64,000 nt of DNA from Umbilicaria muhlenbergii (taxonomy: Eukaryota; Ascomycota; Lecanoromycetes; Umbilicariales; Umbilicariaceae): contig KK106982.1 in assembly GCA_000611775.1 (NCBI GenBank), positions 6,256,495 to 6,320,494 of the forward strand, read 5' to 3'. The notes under the pieces are model-generated. The model had not been told where the DNA came from and searched no databases. It was given only the letters and a program-made list of their open reading frames with translations. This document shows, one piece after another, positions 47,801-59,260 of the stretch; within the stretch, counting starts at the first letter, position 1; every line of letters starts with the position of its first letter. Both the position numbers and the translations under genes were made by a program.

Positions 47801-50321
47801 CAGAAAGGCCGACCGATAACATGGCTCCACGTGGTTGAGCGCGTTGGGCTACTTTAGAGGACAGAAGACCTCGGTAGTACGCAATCTTCCACGCTGATTC
47901 TTGCGAAACACCACCAACACAATAAGCAGCAGCTATCTCACCGGATGAGTGCCCTATGACTGCGGAAGGATAAACGTTCCAACTTCGTAAAAGGTCCACT
48001 AGCGCCACTTGCAATGCTGTGCATAAAGTCTGGCTGAAGGTAGGCTGATGCATTTGGAATGTATCCTTCTTCAATGCCAATTCGTCTAGACAATATAAGT
48101 CTCGACTTATTCATTCGGATTGATCATCTCACCTAATACATTCCACTCACAGCCAAGAGACTGTAAGTACGAATTGGCCTTTTGGAGACTCTCCCGAAAT
48201 TCCGAATATATCAACAACTCACGTCCCATGCCATACCACTGTGCCCCTTGGCCGGTGAAGACGAACCCTAGCTTAGGCCTCTGACCGGAGCGAATAGGTT
48301 TGGGTAAATCCATTTCAAGATGCCGTTGTAAGTCATTTGTCGATTTTGCGATTGCAAAGGACTTCCATGACAAAGTATTGCGCTTATCGGTAACTGTGTA
48401 TACTAGGTCTTCGAAGTAGAAGGCATCGCGTAGCAGATCTGGACATGAGAGGCTTGCCAAATGATTGCGATAAGCACTCGCAAGGCGCTTGATACCGCCC
48501 TCGTCAGATGCAGACCACACAACCAACCTTGGCCTCGAGGTTTCTATTACATCGTTGGCCCCGCAACGGTGATACACGTTTTGGCTGCGCAAGGACATAC
48601 GATTCTCGATCAAGGGCGGTAGATTTCCGAGCTGAGGCGGATTCTCTACGGTACAATGATTGCCGTCAAGGCTACGAAGCTTAAGGTAATGGCAAGCGTC
48701 GTCTAGAACAACATGAACGTTCGAACCACCATAGCCGAATGAATTGATAGATGCTCGGCGCAGCCCGTCTGAGGGCCACGGGGTAGGTTCAAGTGGGAAC
48801 TGTTTATGAAATCAGTCATGTAACTTGTTGGAAAAGCGGTATTATAAGAGTACCTTTATGTTCCATTCATCCGTCAGTATTCTGGGGTTTGGTCTTTCGA
48901 ACCAGATGTTTGGTGGAATTATACCCCTCTCCAAGACTAAAATTGATTTTATGAGGCCAGCAATACCACTAGCCCCCTCTAGGTGACCGATGTTGGACTT
49001 TACTGCGCCGACGAAAAGAGGTTCCTCTTTAGACCGTTGACTGGCAAAGACGGCTCCAATGGCACGAGCCTCGAGAGGATCACCAACTGGAGTGCCAGTA
49101 CCATGAGCCTCGAATAATCTTGTCGTTTTCAAGTCTAGACCGCCTAACTTATAAGTTTCGCGGATAAGTGCCTCCTGGGCAGAACTGCTTGGTTGTGTGA
49201 TACTAAACGATCAGTCCTCGGCCTAATTGAATTTGAGAATTTGACTAACCCAGGTGTTCTACCGTCTTGGTTGGTACCGGTAGCGCGGATGACTGCTCTA
49301 ATCGTATCTCCATCCCGCAGAGCATCTGCGAGCGGCTTGAGGACTACAACGCCGAACCCTTCCCCACGTGAGTAGCCGTTTGCACGATGATCGAAACTAT
49401 AGCATTTGCTATCGGGAGAAAGAAAATTCAGGTTTGTCATAGGAATCATAAGGTCAGGGTTGTAAAAAAGATTACAACCTGCGACAAGTCCCTGTTCTTG
49501 TGTTAGCTTATGAATTTGCGACTTTGTTCTTGCTAGATTAACCAATTGACTCTCTCCACTCCGTAGACTTTGGCAAGCTAAGTGAAGTGCTAGAAGGCTG
49601 CTTGAACATGCCGTATCAAGCGCAATACTTGGCCCAACAAGGTTGAAGAACCAACTGAGACGATTGGCAAGCATTGCAGTACCAGTGCCTGTTGCCATAT
49701 ACTTTCCGTGCAACTCAGGGTCTCGAAGTAGTATGGTTTCATATTCCCTAGTGAAACTTCCAACATGAACTGACGTTTTTGAGCCAGCAAGATCTGTAAG
49801 CAGAACTCCCGCTTTAAAAGTATCAGTCTCAACACACCCCATAAAGTCAGAGTCTATTACCATTTTCTAGAGCTCTGTAGGCACACTCGAGTAGGCCTCT
49901 TTGTTGTGGATCCATACAGTTTGCTTCTGCAGGCGTGATAGAAAAGAATGGGGCGTCAAAGGCAGCGATGTCATCCTGTATGAAGTGACCTCCTCTCACA
50001 TTAAGCTATTTCTAAGCGTCAATACTGCATTATCAGGAGATAGCATCTTCAGATGAGGGCACACACAGCGTTGGCTCGCGTAGTATCTGGGTGGTAAAAG
50101 GCTTCGAGGTTGAATCGACTTTTGGGAACATCTGTCATTGCGGAACGTCCTTTGATCAACATGTCCCAGAAGGTGTCTGCATTTACTGCCATTTGCGGAA
50201 ATTTTAAAGCCAAACCGATGACTGCAATGGGCTCCATCCTGTCACCAGGAGTTATGCTGTCTTCCAAAAGTTTTTGAAACCCTTCCGAATGCTCATGCAT
50301 GCCGAATGAGACGTTGGCCAT
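41866..50321 (-). CDS. highly reducing polyketide synthase (KS-AT-DH-MT-ER-KR-ACP)
   Basis: Iterative type I PKS that builds a reduced, C-methylated chain. Twelve exons (minus): 50321-50067, 50005-49861, 49811-49543, 49491-49250, 49202-48854, 48799-48133, 48085-46914, 46869-45184, 45134-45073, 45020-43154, 43085-42765, 42708-41866; introns are 44-68 bases, all GT-AG and in frame; 2,625 residues. KS: DTACSSS (Cys ~202), EAHGTGT (His ~338), KSNIGHLE (His ~378). [18 protein letters not shown] (Ser ~690). [14 protein letters not shown] (His ~1032) and HPITLD (Asp ~1228). C-Me[11 protein letters not shown] (~1512), completed by the 62-base exon 9 ([18 protein letters not shown]) and GGKLVLFEL, so it looks active. 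[15 protein letters not shown] (~2045). KR: GGLGGLG (~2260) and [10 protein letters not shown] (Tyr ~2405). [16 protein letters not shown] (Ser ~2580). There is no thioesterase, reductase or condensation domain, so release needs a separate enzyme. Confidence 0.97.
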
Positions 50322-52674
50322 GATATAGCTAGAGAGTGCGTCTTGAGGACTGAATAAGGACGAGATAAATGGATCAACTTCAGGTTCCCTAGACCTAGAA
50401 CTGAACAGGTTTCATCTTAGTAACTTAACTCTTGAAAGAATTCTCATAAGAGAGCAAACCCAATGTTGGAAGTAAGTCGGAGAAGGATTACTGGAGCCGA
50501 TAATCAAATGCAACACAGGTTATGTCCACGGCTGAGTAAAATCCGAGGAGGCTTACATGAGGCAAAGAATCTCAGGTTACATATTAAGATTCGGAACTCT
50601 CATGCTCGAGCACAGAGTGAAACTAGAACGTGTAACCCCTGTACTCACCACTTATGGCTGGCACACCATCTTGAACAGGCCTCTGGGAAGGTGGCTAGCT
50701 CGCGTACAGCGCTTCAGAACCCCTGCGCTTATCAAGCTCTATCTAATCAAAAGCTCCGTAGTTATCATAGTGGACATCGCCTAGGCCCAACCTCACTTCG
50801 AACGAGGCAATGCCTGATGCAGAGACCAAACACAGCTACCGGTAGGGTTATTCGCCCCACCGGCCCGCATTAATCCTCCAATCCTGGAGCGTCGATCTAC
50901 ATGCTATCATCAAGCTGAATATCAAACAATCAGAGCTTGATCAGCCTGCATAAATGACCATGTCGGGCTTGTTTCGGGGCCGTCAGATGGGGATATCCAC
51001 ACCAAAAGAAATCTAGTTACACCGCTCCACATTACTAGGGCAATCCAGCCCGTTCTCAAACTAAATTACTAGCGAAAGACTCGACTTCGCTGGGCAGCCG
51101 GCGCCGCAGCACCGCCTCAGTTTTTCAGCTTGTTTTTCAGCGTTGGTGTTCAGCCTCAATCTAAATAACATGATTGCAAAGACCTTCGCTCTCGCTATTT
51201 TAGTGTTATGAGTGTAGTTAGCGTCTTTGGATGAACAGCAGCTTACTATGAGCATATAGTTAGATTTTCCACTTAATAGAACACACACAATTCATTATTC
51301 CCAATCACACAGCTAGCTCGTCAACGGCGTTATCACCAACATCATTGCTCAACTTCAGGAGGCTGCATCCCTCCAAGCCACCCCCACTAAGCCCGTCATG
51401 GCAGGTAGTCAAGCACGGGCGTCATCCGCCTGCTTTTTTATTTTAGTATAGCGACGATGCAGCGCGAGGCTTACACCCTACTAAGTTGGGCCTCACGTGG
51501 ATACCGCTGTCTGACGGCCCTGAGACAAGTCAAATCATGTCATCATGTGAGTGGTTTCCTGTTTCCTTGCCTCAGCAGTGCAGAACAAATCAATACTTGA
51601 TGCATGAGGCGCGGAACAGGTCTGGCTGACGTGAGCGCACGTCAAAGTCAAATTATGTTGCAGTGAAAATAAAAGACCCCATTTGAGGTATAGTTAGTGT
51701 TCATGCTGACATAGCGCTAGATATCAAATACATGAATTACAATGATAATTGACTTTGAATATTAAAAACTTGACAGAAAACATCAGATGACAAATCTGAA
51801 AATAATGGTTCATTTTTCATGGAATCAGCCATCTAAGATATGTAATGTACTTTTAGGTTGTTTTCTTTGAGGTAAAACAAGCATGTTGAGCCAGCATTCG
51901 TACTAGGGACAAAACCGCGGGTCATTCAGTGAAATCGTCGATCCGTCTGAACCATTTTCGATCTAAAGCAGGACATTCAAACTGTCGGAACAGTCATGAT
52001 CACCCTTCCATCCAGGTAAGGAATAGTGTGTGATTGACATATCTGTAGGTTTGACAACCTCTGTCTGCTGTGCATGCAACCTATATGGCTCTTTTGCAGG
52101 TTCGTGGCGTACGATCTATTGCTACTTCTGTCAGCATGACATTGGTTTGCAATTTCTTCGCCTCATTCTTGCCTCCTCCATGCCGTGACGAGGTGCACTC
52201 TCTTGATGATCAAGTGACTTTGTTTGAGATTCAGCCTACCTCTTACATTGCTTGTTTCCTTCTGAGCATCTCTCTGAGGGATTCTCAGCTAGGATCATTC
52301 AACCCATGAACTTGCCTTTCATCGCATGCGGCACATTCTGACTACAACGCCTCAGGCTTACACTACATGTGGCATGTTCTCCGATAGTCTGCATGATCTA
52401 AGTTTTCCACATGCAGTGTGAAATCATGACTAGCTAGAGATTTTGCGCAGCTGTGACGGCTGATCTTTCAACCGTAATTTTCGGACCAGTCAAGGCTGAA
52501 ACGCGCAGACATGTCATAGCTGTGGTATTTCCTGAATACAGAAGCGCTAGATGAATTAAAGATTAAAGCACTACCATTAGTCTAACTATAAAGTCTTTGT
52601 TATCATACGCTCACCTCCACGCTTAATACCATTCTACAGTTGTCCTGTACGCTTTTTGGCTACCACAAAACAAC
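50322..52674. other. divergent intergenic region of the PKS cluster
   Basis: A 2.35 kb space between the divergent PKS and rhodopsin-domain genes. It should hold both promoters. Open frames (136 codons at 50463-50873, 79 at 52070-52309) show no domains. The stretch 51650-51870 is AT-rich. A TATA-like TATAAAG occurs at about 52587, about 90 bases before the downstream start. Confidence 0.5.
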
Positions 52675-53905
52675 ATGGTTACTCTAAATTCTAAGGGCAC
52701 TGCAGCCATCTGGCTCGGAGCGGTAGTCCTAATTCTTGATGTCTTCGCGATAGTGCTGCGTGTTCTCGCCCGAAGATTCCGACGGATTTCCTTTGAAGCT
52801 GATGACTATTTGGTCTTCCTGGCTCTGCCGTTGCAATTTGCTTATGTCGGGATATTGCTTTGGGGTAATTTCCAATCTGTCTAGCGGAGCGCCTCGCTGA
52901 CAAGCTTTCCCACAGGTGTAGTAGCGGGTGGAGGCGGTGCTAGCATTTTTGTTATAAGTCTCACAGAGCTCACGGCGCTCATGAAGGTTTGATGTCAATT
53001 AGCATTCAAGCTGAGGAAATGCTGACAACTCTTAGGTGCAATATATCGCCGCTTTTTTTCTCAACTCCATTTGCACCATGGTCAAGCTATCAGTCCTTTG
53101 TCTTTATCGTCGTGTATTTGCCGTGTCTAAAGAATTCGACAACATCAGCAAAGTCATCAGGAGTATCTGTGTGGCCTGGTATGTTGTCGCTCAGTGCTTC
53201 GCGCTTATACCTTGCCAACCCATCAGCGCGGCATGGATTGTTGGCCCCGGAGGCCCTTACCCTTCAGACCACTGCATCAACTTTCCAGTTTACTTCGTTT
53301 GCATTGAGATCACGAATGTGGTTCTTGATCTAGTTATTCTCAGTCTTCCATTCCAAATGATACGTCGACTTCAACTCCCAACGCGTCAGAAGATCTATCT
53401 TGGTGGCATTTTCCTTCTCGGTAGCTTGTGAGTCCCCGTTGTTTCGGCCTTTAAATGATTTGTGTCTAATAGTTGAGAATAGTGTCTGCATTGCCGGCTT
53501 GTTACGCGTATCAATTGTCTACCGGCCGGGTGATAAGAGTTAGTTCATAGCTCCTCGCTTCATAAATTTGGTACTTAATGGCATACAGTGTCCCTCATTC
53601 TTCTCACTCATCTCTCCATAGTCGAGACCGGCGTTGCCATTATATGCGCCTGTCTCCCAACCTACCGACCTCTACTTGCTCATAAACTTCATGTTTTGAA
53701 CCGTATCAGGGAGTGGTACAATTCAAAAGAAATTACTGGATCGAACGGAACTAGCTACTCAGACACTATCCAGTTCAACAAGCTTAGCGATCCATCTTCT
53801 AGCACCGCTCACTCTGTCGAGGTTATTGGGATACCTCGAAGCGGTAGGGGAGATGAAGAAGACTACCCTCTTGATGTGATATCTTTTAACAATACAGTTC
53901 GGTAG
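52675..53905 (+). CDS. rhodopsin-domain integral membrane protein
   Basis: Fungal seven-helix membrane protein of the 'rhodopsin domain/PTH11-like' group (Pfam Fung_rhodopsin), often found in ascomycete metabolite clusters without known role. Exons are 52675-52864, 52916-52986, 53036-53427, 53483-53538 and 53589-53905, all in frame; 341 residues. Seen: helix 1 AAIWLGAVVLILDVFAIVLR, then the family's RxxRR...SFEADDYLVFLALP motif, FLNSICTMVKLSVLCLYRRVF (helix 3 with the usual LYRRVF end), AWYVVAQCFALIPCQPISAAW, FPVYFVCIEITNVVLDLVIL with SLPFQMIRRLQLP, a GGIFLLGSF helix, and a VETGVAIICACLPTYRPLL seventh helix. The C-terminal tail is hydrophilic and cytosolic by analogy. There is no CFEM domain. 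It could be a receptor-like or transport-related protein; no ligand can be inferred. Confidence 0.88.
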
Positions 53906-55297
53906 TCGTAGCAATGCAAGGAAAGGGTGTTACCGATCAAAAGACAATAGCGGCGGTTGAGGGTCGGACTTGACAGAATAAGTGAAACGATTAGCTAGAA
54001 TGCAGGCACCCCTCAATATCTACATCAAATAAATGCTGGTGTTGCTTGTAAAAATCCTCTGCTACATCATAAAACGCCAAACTCTGAATTCACTGTCATA
54101 GTCGAATGACAAAGCTCGTTCTTGTAGGTCTATGTGTATTTGTTGACTTTGCTCTTTCCTCACCCCAATAATAGAGCGGTCTGGTTGCCTAAGTCCAACA
54201 TCCGTAAATTTGTTTAACGTGGCGTTTCGATTAACATGGTATTTGAATTAAACGGAAATTTACGGCGTACCTTGTAAAAGGATCTGGCGGCCCTTCGAGT
54301 TATTTTCTGGCGAGTCAAGGCTACGATTCAACCTATCTACTGCATGAGCACACTCTTTCGAACAATCCCTGCCTTCGCATTCGATGCAACCAGCAAGGCC
54401 GCACAGACACTGTTTTCCGTTCTGTTTCAAGTCGTCCTACGGAGCCGTACATCACAAGTGATGACTCGCGCCTTGATACTACAGGCGCCACAAACAGGTA
54501 GGCTACAGGGGGGTTGCAGGAAGTAGGGCAGAGATAAGGGAGAGCAGAGGCGTGAATTTTCCGGCAGTGAGGCGGGGACGGCGGCGACAGCGAGGCAGCT
54601 GCCCTAAGGTAAGGTGGCGGGTTCATGCGTGTGGCACATGCACGCAGTCACACATGCAGCACCTTACCGAGGCGCGAGTCATCACTTTTGGTGTACGGCT
54701 CCGTATGCGGCGGCGTTGGTACTTCCAAGCAGGGATCGGGTCAGCCGTGCTGATCAGACCCCGCAGACAGATTGCATCTGCAAGTTCTGCTCGACAGCTT
54801 TTCATCTGCTCTCCACCTGTCAACGGCGTAAGCCCATGATAGTTGCAGCTAACCCTCCACCGTTCCAATTTTCCTGTAAGGCAAAATGCAATGAGCGGCA
54901 CTATAGGAATCCGCATGCTCCCTTGCTCATCATAGGAATTGGCTCACACCGCCCCGGATGAAAGTTCCAACTCCGCCAGTGAAGAGTTCTAGACGGTTGG
55001 CGCCGATCAACTACTACCCCCACAGCCGTCTGCACGCCGCATGAAAAAGAGGGGCTGAAGTCCTGCAGGTCTCGGTTGCGCCTTGCTCATGACAAAGGGT
55101 TGCGCAGATGAGGACTAATTTTCGCAATATAAAGCACCTTGAACTAGTGACTGGAAAACCCATCCCTTTCAGCGTTCCCTAACTACCCTGCCGTGTTAGC
55201 GATAATAATTGAGAGTTTATGATATTCTCACATTACACTTTCTTCTCATTCATATCACAAAGCTGTTTTCACCTAAAGGGTTTCATCCTGTTCTACC
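53906..55297. other. intergenic region
   Basis: Contains only short frames on both strands (54333-54961) without domains. The final part is the promoter of the hydrolase gene. Confidence 0.5.
55125..55134 (+). promoter_or_regulatory. TATA-like element upstream of the hydrolase
   Basis: The sequence CAATATAAAG lies about 165 bases before the start codon of the alpha/beta hydrolase, in a stretch without other AT-rich words. A TATA role is inferred only from sequence and position. Confidence 0.4.
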
Positions 55298-56407
55298 ATG
55301 AGTGAGTCGACTCAATCATTTCGCTCCCATCAACCGGGCAAAGCACTTTGGACTCTTGTTGCAATCACTCATGTTATTGCTCGCATGTTCATACTGAGCA
55401 TTTACTATCTCCCAAAGTCCACGCGTCAACACCATGTTTGGACATACCGCCAAGCTCTGGCGAATGAATTACTCAGAACTTCTTTCTACCACATGACAAT
55501 CATCAAATTTCTACTTCCCATTTCAATGGAAGCTGGAGCGGAGAAAGAACGGTTCATCATGATGGAGCCGAAGGGTGATATTTACCATGGACCTTTCGGG
55601 ACATCATCTGTTCAGCCAGCTACTGTTGGAGCTACTTGGTATCCAGAACTCCGCAGCACTGAAGACAAGCAGAGTACAGTGGTCCTTCATTTCCATGGTG
55701 GATCCTTCCTGTGGGGTCAAGGACGACAGGCTGACTGTGGCTTTGCCGCATCAACACTTGTGAAATACATCTCGGCCACAGCACTTTTCGTACAATACCG
55801 GCTTGCTTGTGATCCCGCCTGCCCCTACCCTGCAGCAGTTCAAGACGCGCTCACGGCCTACAAGCATCTCCTCGACATGTGTATTCCTGCTTCAAAGATC
55901 GTGCTGTCCGGTGACTCAGCGGGGGCCAACATTGCTATTGCACTCTTGCGATATCTCTCTGCTCCGGAGGATCACGACTTGCCCAGCCCAGCGGCACTCT
56001 TGCTTTGGAGCCCTTCGGTAGACCTCGCATCGCAAATGGATCCTACCACAATTGATCACCACAAGAACAACAAGACGGATTATATCACCGGTTCTACACT
56101 TGTCTGGGGAGTCAGTTCTTATGTTCCCAAGTCCATACAAGCAAGTGAGCCCTACCTCTCTCCTATTCGTCACCCGTTCGCCACACGGACGCCCATATGG
56201 GTTATGGTCGGAGGCGTGGAAGTGCTGTACGACAGCATCGTTGGCTTTACCAACCAGATGCGGAGCATTGGTGGAAATCGGGTGGAGTTGTACGATGTAC
56301 CTGATGCTAACCATGACATCTTGTTCGTGGGTCATGTCACTGGCTGGGCCAAAGAAGCGGAAGAAGCTGCACGTGCCGCTGCCACTTTCTTGCAAGACAA
56401 ACTGTAG
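55298..56407 (+). CDS. alpha/beta hydrolase, HSL type
   Basis: Intronless 369-residue esterase/lipase of the hormone-sensitive-lipase branch (PF07859). After an N-terminal region with a hydrophobic stretch (LVAITHVIARMFILSIYYLP, possible membrane association) come the oxyanion-hole motif HFHGGSFLWG (HGGS in place of the usual HGGG), FVQYRLACDPACPYPAAVQD, the nucleophile elbow LSGDSAGAN (Ser about residue 207), and the C-terminal catalytic His in DANHDIL; PIWVMVGGVEVLYD supplies the acid. The triad is complete. In metabolite clusters such enzymes release chains from HR-PKS carriers, hydrolyse esters or close lactones; which applies here cannot be told. It is co-directional with the next gene (FAD monooxygenase) with about 480 bases between. 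Confidence 0.92.
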   Translation: MSESTQSFRSHQPGKALWTLVAITHVIARMFILSIYYLPKSTRQHHVWTYRQALANELLRTSFYHMTIIKFLLPISMEAGAEKERFIMMEPKGDIYHGPFGTSSVQPATVGATWYPELRSTEDKQSTVVLHFHGGSFLWGQGRQADCGFAASTLVKYISATALFVQYRLACDPACPYPAAVQDALTAYKHLLDMCIPASKIVLSGDSAGANIAIALLRYLSAPEDHDLPSPAALLLWSPSVDLASQMDPTTIDHHKNNKTDYITGSTLVWGVSSYVPKSIQASEPYLSPIRHPFATRTPIWVMVGGVEVLYDSIVGFTNQMRSIGGNRVELYDVPDANHDILFVGHVTGWAKEAEEAARAAATFLQDKL

Positions 56408-56888
56408 TGTGGAGGCGATTTTATCAGTGGTAGAAGGATCCGATAGCTCCCACTCCTAGAAGGAAAAACATTCAGTCTTGCATAAATGCTTAAGCTCAAA
56501 TGGTTCTAATTGAAAGTACAACCTGCGCTGAATTTCCGGATCTATATCCACTATGGTAATACGTTTCGCCTAGGTTGAGGCAGGTCAAAGGAAATCCCCA
56601 AGGTCAAAATTCTATTAATATGATATACGGCATTAGTTCGAATGCAGTCTGTCTTTATAATGCAAGTGGAACCTCATCCACCCCTCTCCCAGCCTCCTTG
56701 ATGGGGCGCACTGCCTTATTTGCTCATGCTACACTGTGGCACCACTATCGAACAGCAGCATTAGAAATAGCTTGATACATCTTCTTCGAGGCTTTCAACA
56801 GCACTGCCCCCTCCGTGGATTTCTTAACGCTCTGTAATGCCAGTGACACTTCATACAAGGATCGCAAGCCTACCATTAACATCTAGCC
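56408..56888. other. intergenic region
   Basis: About 480 bases between the hydrolase and the monooxygenase. It must carry the monooxygenase promoter; no site is recognised. Confidence 0.5.
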
Positions 56889-58285
56889 ATGGCACGAGAT
56901 GCATCTTTGAATGTTGTGATCGTCAGTGTCTTGTTCAAAGCATTTAGATCACTATTGCAGCTAAAATAATGACAGATTGGGGGTTCCCTGACTGGTCTTA
57001 TGCATGGTATCATGCTCAAGAGGCTAGGTCATAACGTCCGCATCCTTGAACGAAGCCTCTCCTCGATTAGGGACAACCAAGCCGCCGGTATTACCGCTGG
57101 ACCACAAGTACAAAGATACCTTGAAGAGTACGACATTTGCAGCAAACCTTGGTTCTTGAGTGCCCCAGGCGTCAAGGTGCTCGATAAGGCTTCGCAAGTG
57201 GCGCTATATCGAAAAATGGACCTTCGCAACACCAGCTGGGACGTGCTGTACTATCGGCTTAGAGCAAATTTCGATGCCCTTGAAAGCGAATACTGCCCCG
57301 AATTTCCACTCCATGGCTCGGAAGTTAGTGGTCAAGTTTCGTTCGATTGCGGAAAACAGGTCACGAAAGTGTTGACCATCCATGAATATGTGTCTGTTGA
57401 ATACCGGAATCTAGTGGACGGTACAGACGGAAGCGTACTGGCGGATCTGGTCATTGCAGCAGACGGCGCTAACTCTATTACTCGTACCATGGTGCTGTCA
57501 GCCCCGGATTTGCATCGCCCGTACTCTGGATATCTGGCGTGGCGTGGAACTGTGCGCGAAGCAGACATCTCAGAACCGACAAGAGACACACTTGGGTCAG
57601 AAAATAATGTTTACATCGCAGCTCAAAGCTATCTGATTGTGTAAGCCTCTGCTTCAAGCGCCAGATACTTGTTTTAACAACTGACTTCGCCTATAGGTAC
57701 ACGATTCCTGGACTGAATGGAAGTCTCAAGAAAGGGGAGAGAGTTCTGAATTATGCATGGTATCACAACTGTCCAAAAGAGAAGTTACCAGATACTCTGA
57801 CGGACATCGATGGCCATACACACCTGTACTCCCTCCCGTCCGGAAAGATAAGGGACGTCGTTTGGCAGAAGCAGAAAGCTATTGCTGAGGAAATGCTGTC
57901 TCCGCCTTTTCTGGAGCTCATCAACAAGACTCAAGCGCCTTTTGTTACTGTTGTTAGTGACACCATGGCGTCACAAGCCTCATTTTTCAACGGCAAGCTC
58001 TTTCTTGTAGGAGACGCACTCACACTATTCCGACCCCATATTGCTATGAGCACTAATCAAGCGGCTTTTGACTGTCTTCTTTTGAGGGACTACCTTGATG
58101 GTACGATCACGCTCTCAAAGTGGGAAACAAAGGTGTTACAGTACGCCCGGGTCCAGCGGTTGAGAGCTATTACTTGGGGCACATACTTTCAAGTTGGATG
58201 GGCTGCATACCTGATAAGTGAGGTCCAGTATCGCGCTGAGGTGGCTTCTCAGAGGCTGAGCGATTTCTGGGGCTTACGTAGATAG
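56889..58285 (+). CDS. FAD-dependent monooxygenase
   Basis: Flavoprotein hydroxylase related to the UbiH/salicylate-hydroxylase class, closest by feel to 2,6-dihydroxypyridine 3-monooxygenase-like enzymes; uses NAD(P)H and O2. Exons are 56889-56921, 56976-57640 and 57697-58285, all in frame; 428 residues. The tiny first exon (11 codons) is needed to build the Rossmann start: LNVVI joined to IGGSLTGLMHGIMLKRLGH. The fold's Asp motif is ADLVIAADGANS. The second FAD motif is FLVGDALTLFRPHIAMSTNQAAFD (GD plus the following Pro helix). The C-terminal KWETKVLQYARVQRLRAITWG region is typical of the family. It has no membrane segment, unlike the FMOs of meroterpenoid clusters. It is the last gene before the repeat-rich right end. 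Confidence 0.9.
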
Positions 58286-59100
58286 TAAGTGGTAAAGCGG
58301 CTACAGGAGACAACGTGAGCATCTGAATAGTGTTAGGCTGATCTTCAATGTGTCTTCATGTTTTCATACATCATTTACGTCACAGTTGACTGTTTGGAGA
58401 ACCATCAAATTACCAACCGTCAAGGCAGTTGTTCTCCGCATGGATGCATTTGTAACCTAAACAGCTTTAATACAATTTGTTGCATGCGGAGAATCATTCC
58501 TCCGCCCCGTCCTGCAGCAGCCACAATACGCCCGCAACGGGGCATTCAATGCCCTACATGTGCTCAGCCCAACTATAGGCGCTCAGTCAGTGTAGGCAAG
58601 TCTTGACGAGGTTGAAACTAGGGTATTAAATAAGCTCTGATTTCTATGAGACTGCTTTTTTCTTTACATTCATTATTATTAATTTAAGGTAATATTTAAG
58701 GGTCTTTATCTTAAAATGACACTCCTTAATACATTGATATCTGTTAGGTTATAGCGCCTCTTATCAAAATGATCCACCGTGAGGGGACCTCTCGCTTGAG
58801 GCATGAGCTTGCATGACTAAGCAAATAAGCGGACGGGACGACGAGTTTTAATCACGTGCAGGCCATAGCCCTACCGGCTTTAATGTTATTCCCGCTAAAC
58901 GTCATTATATACCAACCTCGGGGGCTGATTTTCATTTATTTTATATGTTTCAGGTTTACCCAATAGAGATTTTAGATAGATATGTAGATTGTAGCCTCAT
59001 AGCCTTTGAATTCAATTTTCGAACACTCTGTTTATGTTTGTTTGAAAGCACGCGTTTTTAAACCACCAAACATCATACTTCAATACAATATGACATCATT
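58286..59100. other. AT-rich transition region
   Basis: GC content drops from about 58620 on. No coding frame is credible. This is the border between the metabolite cluster and the transposon graveyard. Confidence 0.5.
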
Positions 59101-59120
59101 TACAGTAAGTTATAGCCTCA

Positions 59121-59260
59121 TTCTGCTGCCTGCCTCCGCCGCTGCCTGCCTCCGCCGCTGCCTGCCTTCAGCGCCTCCGCCCCTGCTGCTGCTGCCCCTG
59201 CTGCTGCTACCGCTGCTGCCTCCACTGCTGTTGTCTCTGCTGTTGCTGCCTTTGCTGTTG
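59121..59260. repeat. GC-rich CTG/CCG/CTGCC low-complexity island
   Basis: Imperfect CTG, CCG and CTGCCTGC units run for about 140 bases in an otherwise AT-rich block. Read on the minus strand it gives an Ala/Thr/Glu/Gly-rich frame preceded by MIRKRLPVGTKNYATAKA. It retains CpG sites that the flanking DNA has mostly lost. Confidence 0.85.

Noticed and set aside
50463-50873. 136-codon frame in the PKS upstream region
   Set aside because: No similarity to any family I know and it overlaps another frame. More likely promoter sequence.
54333-54961. Short frames between the rhodopsin-domain and hydrolase genes
   Set aside because: They lie on both strands with no domain, start context or splice logic.
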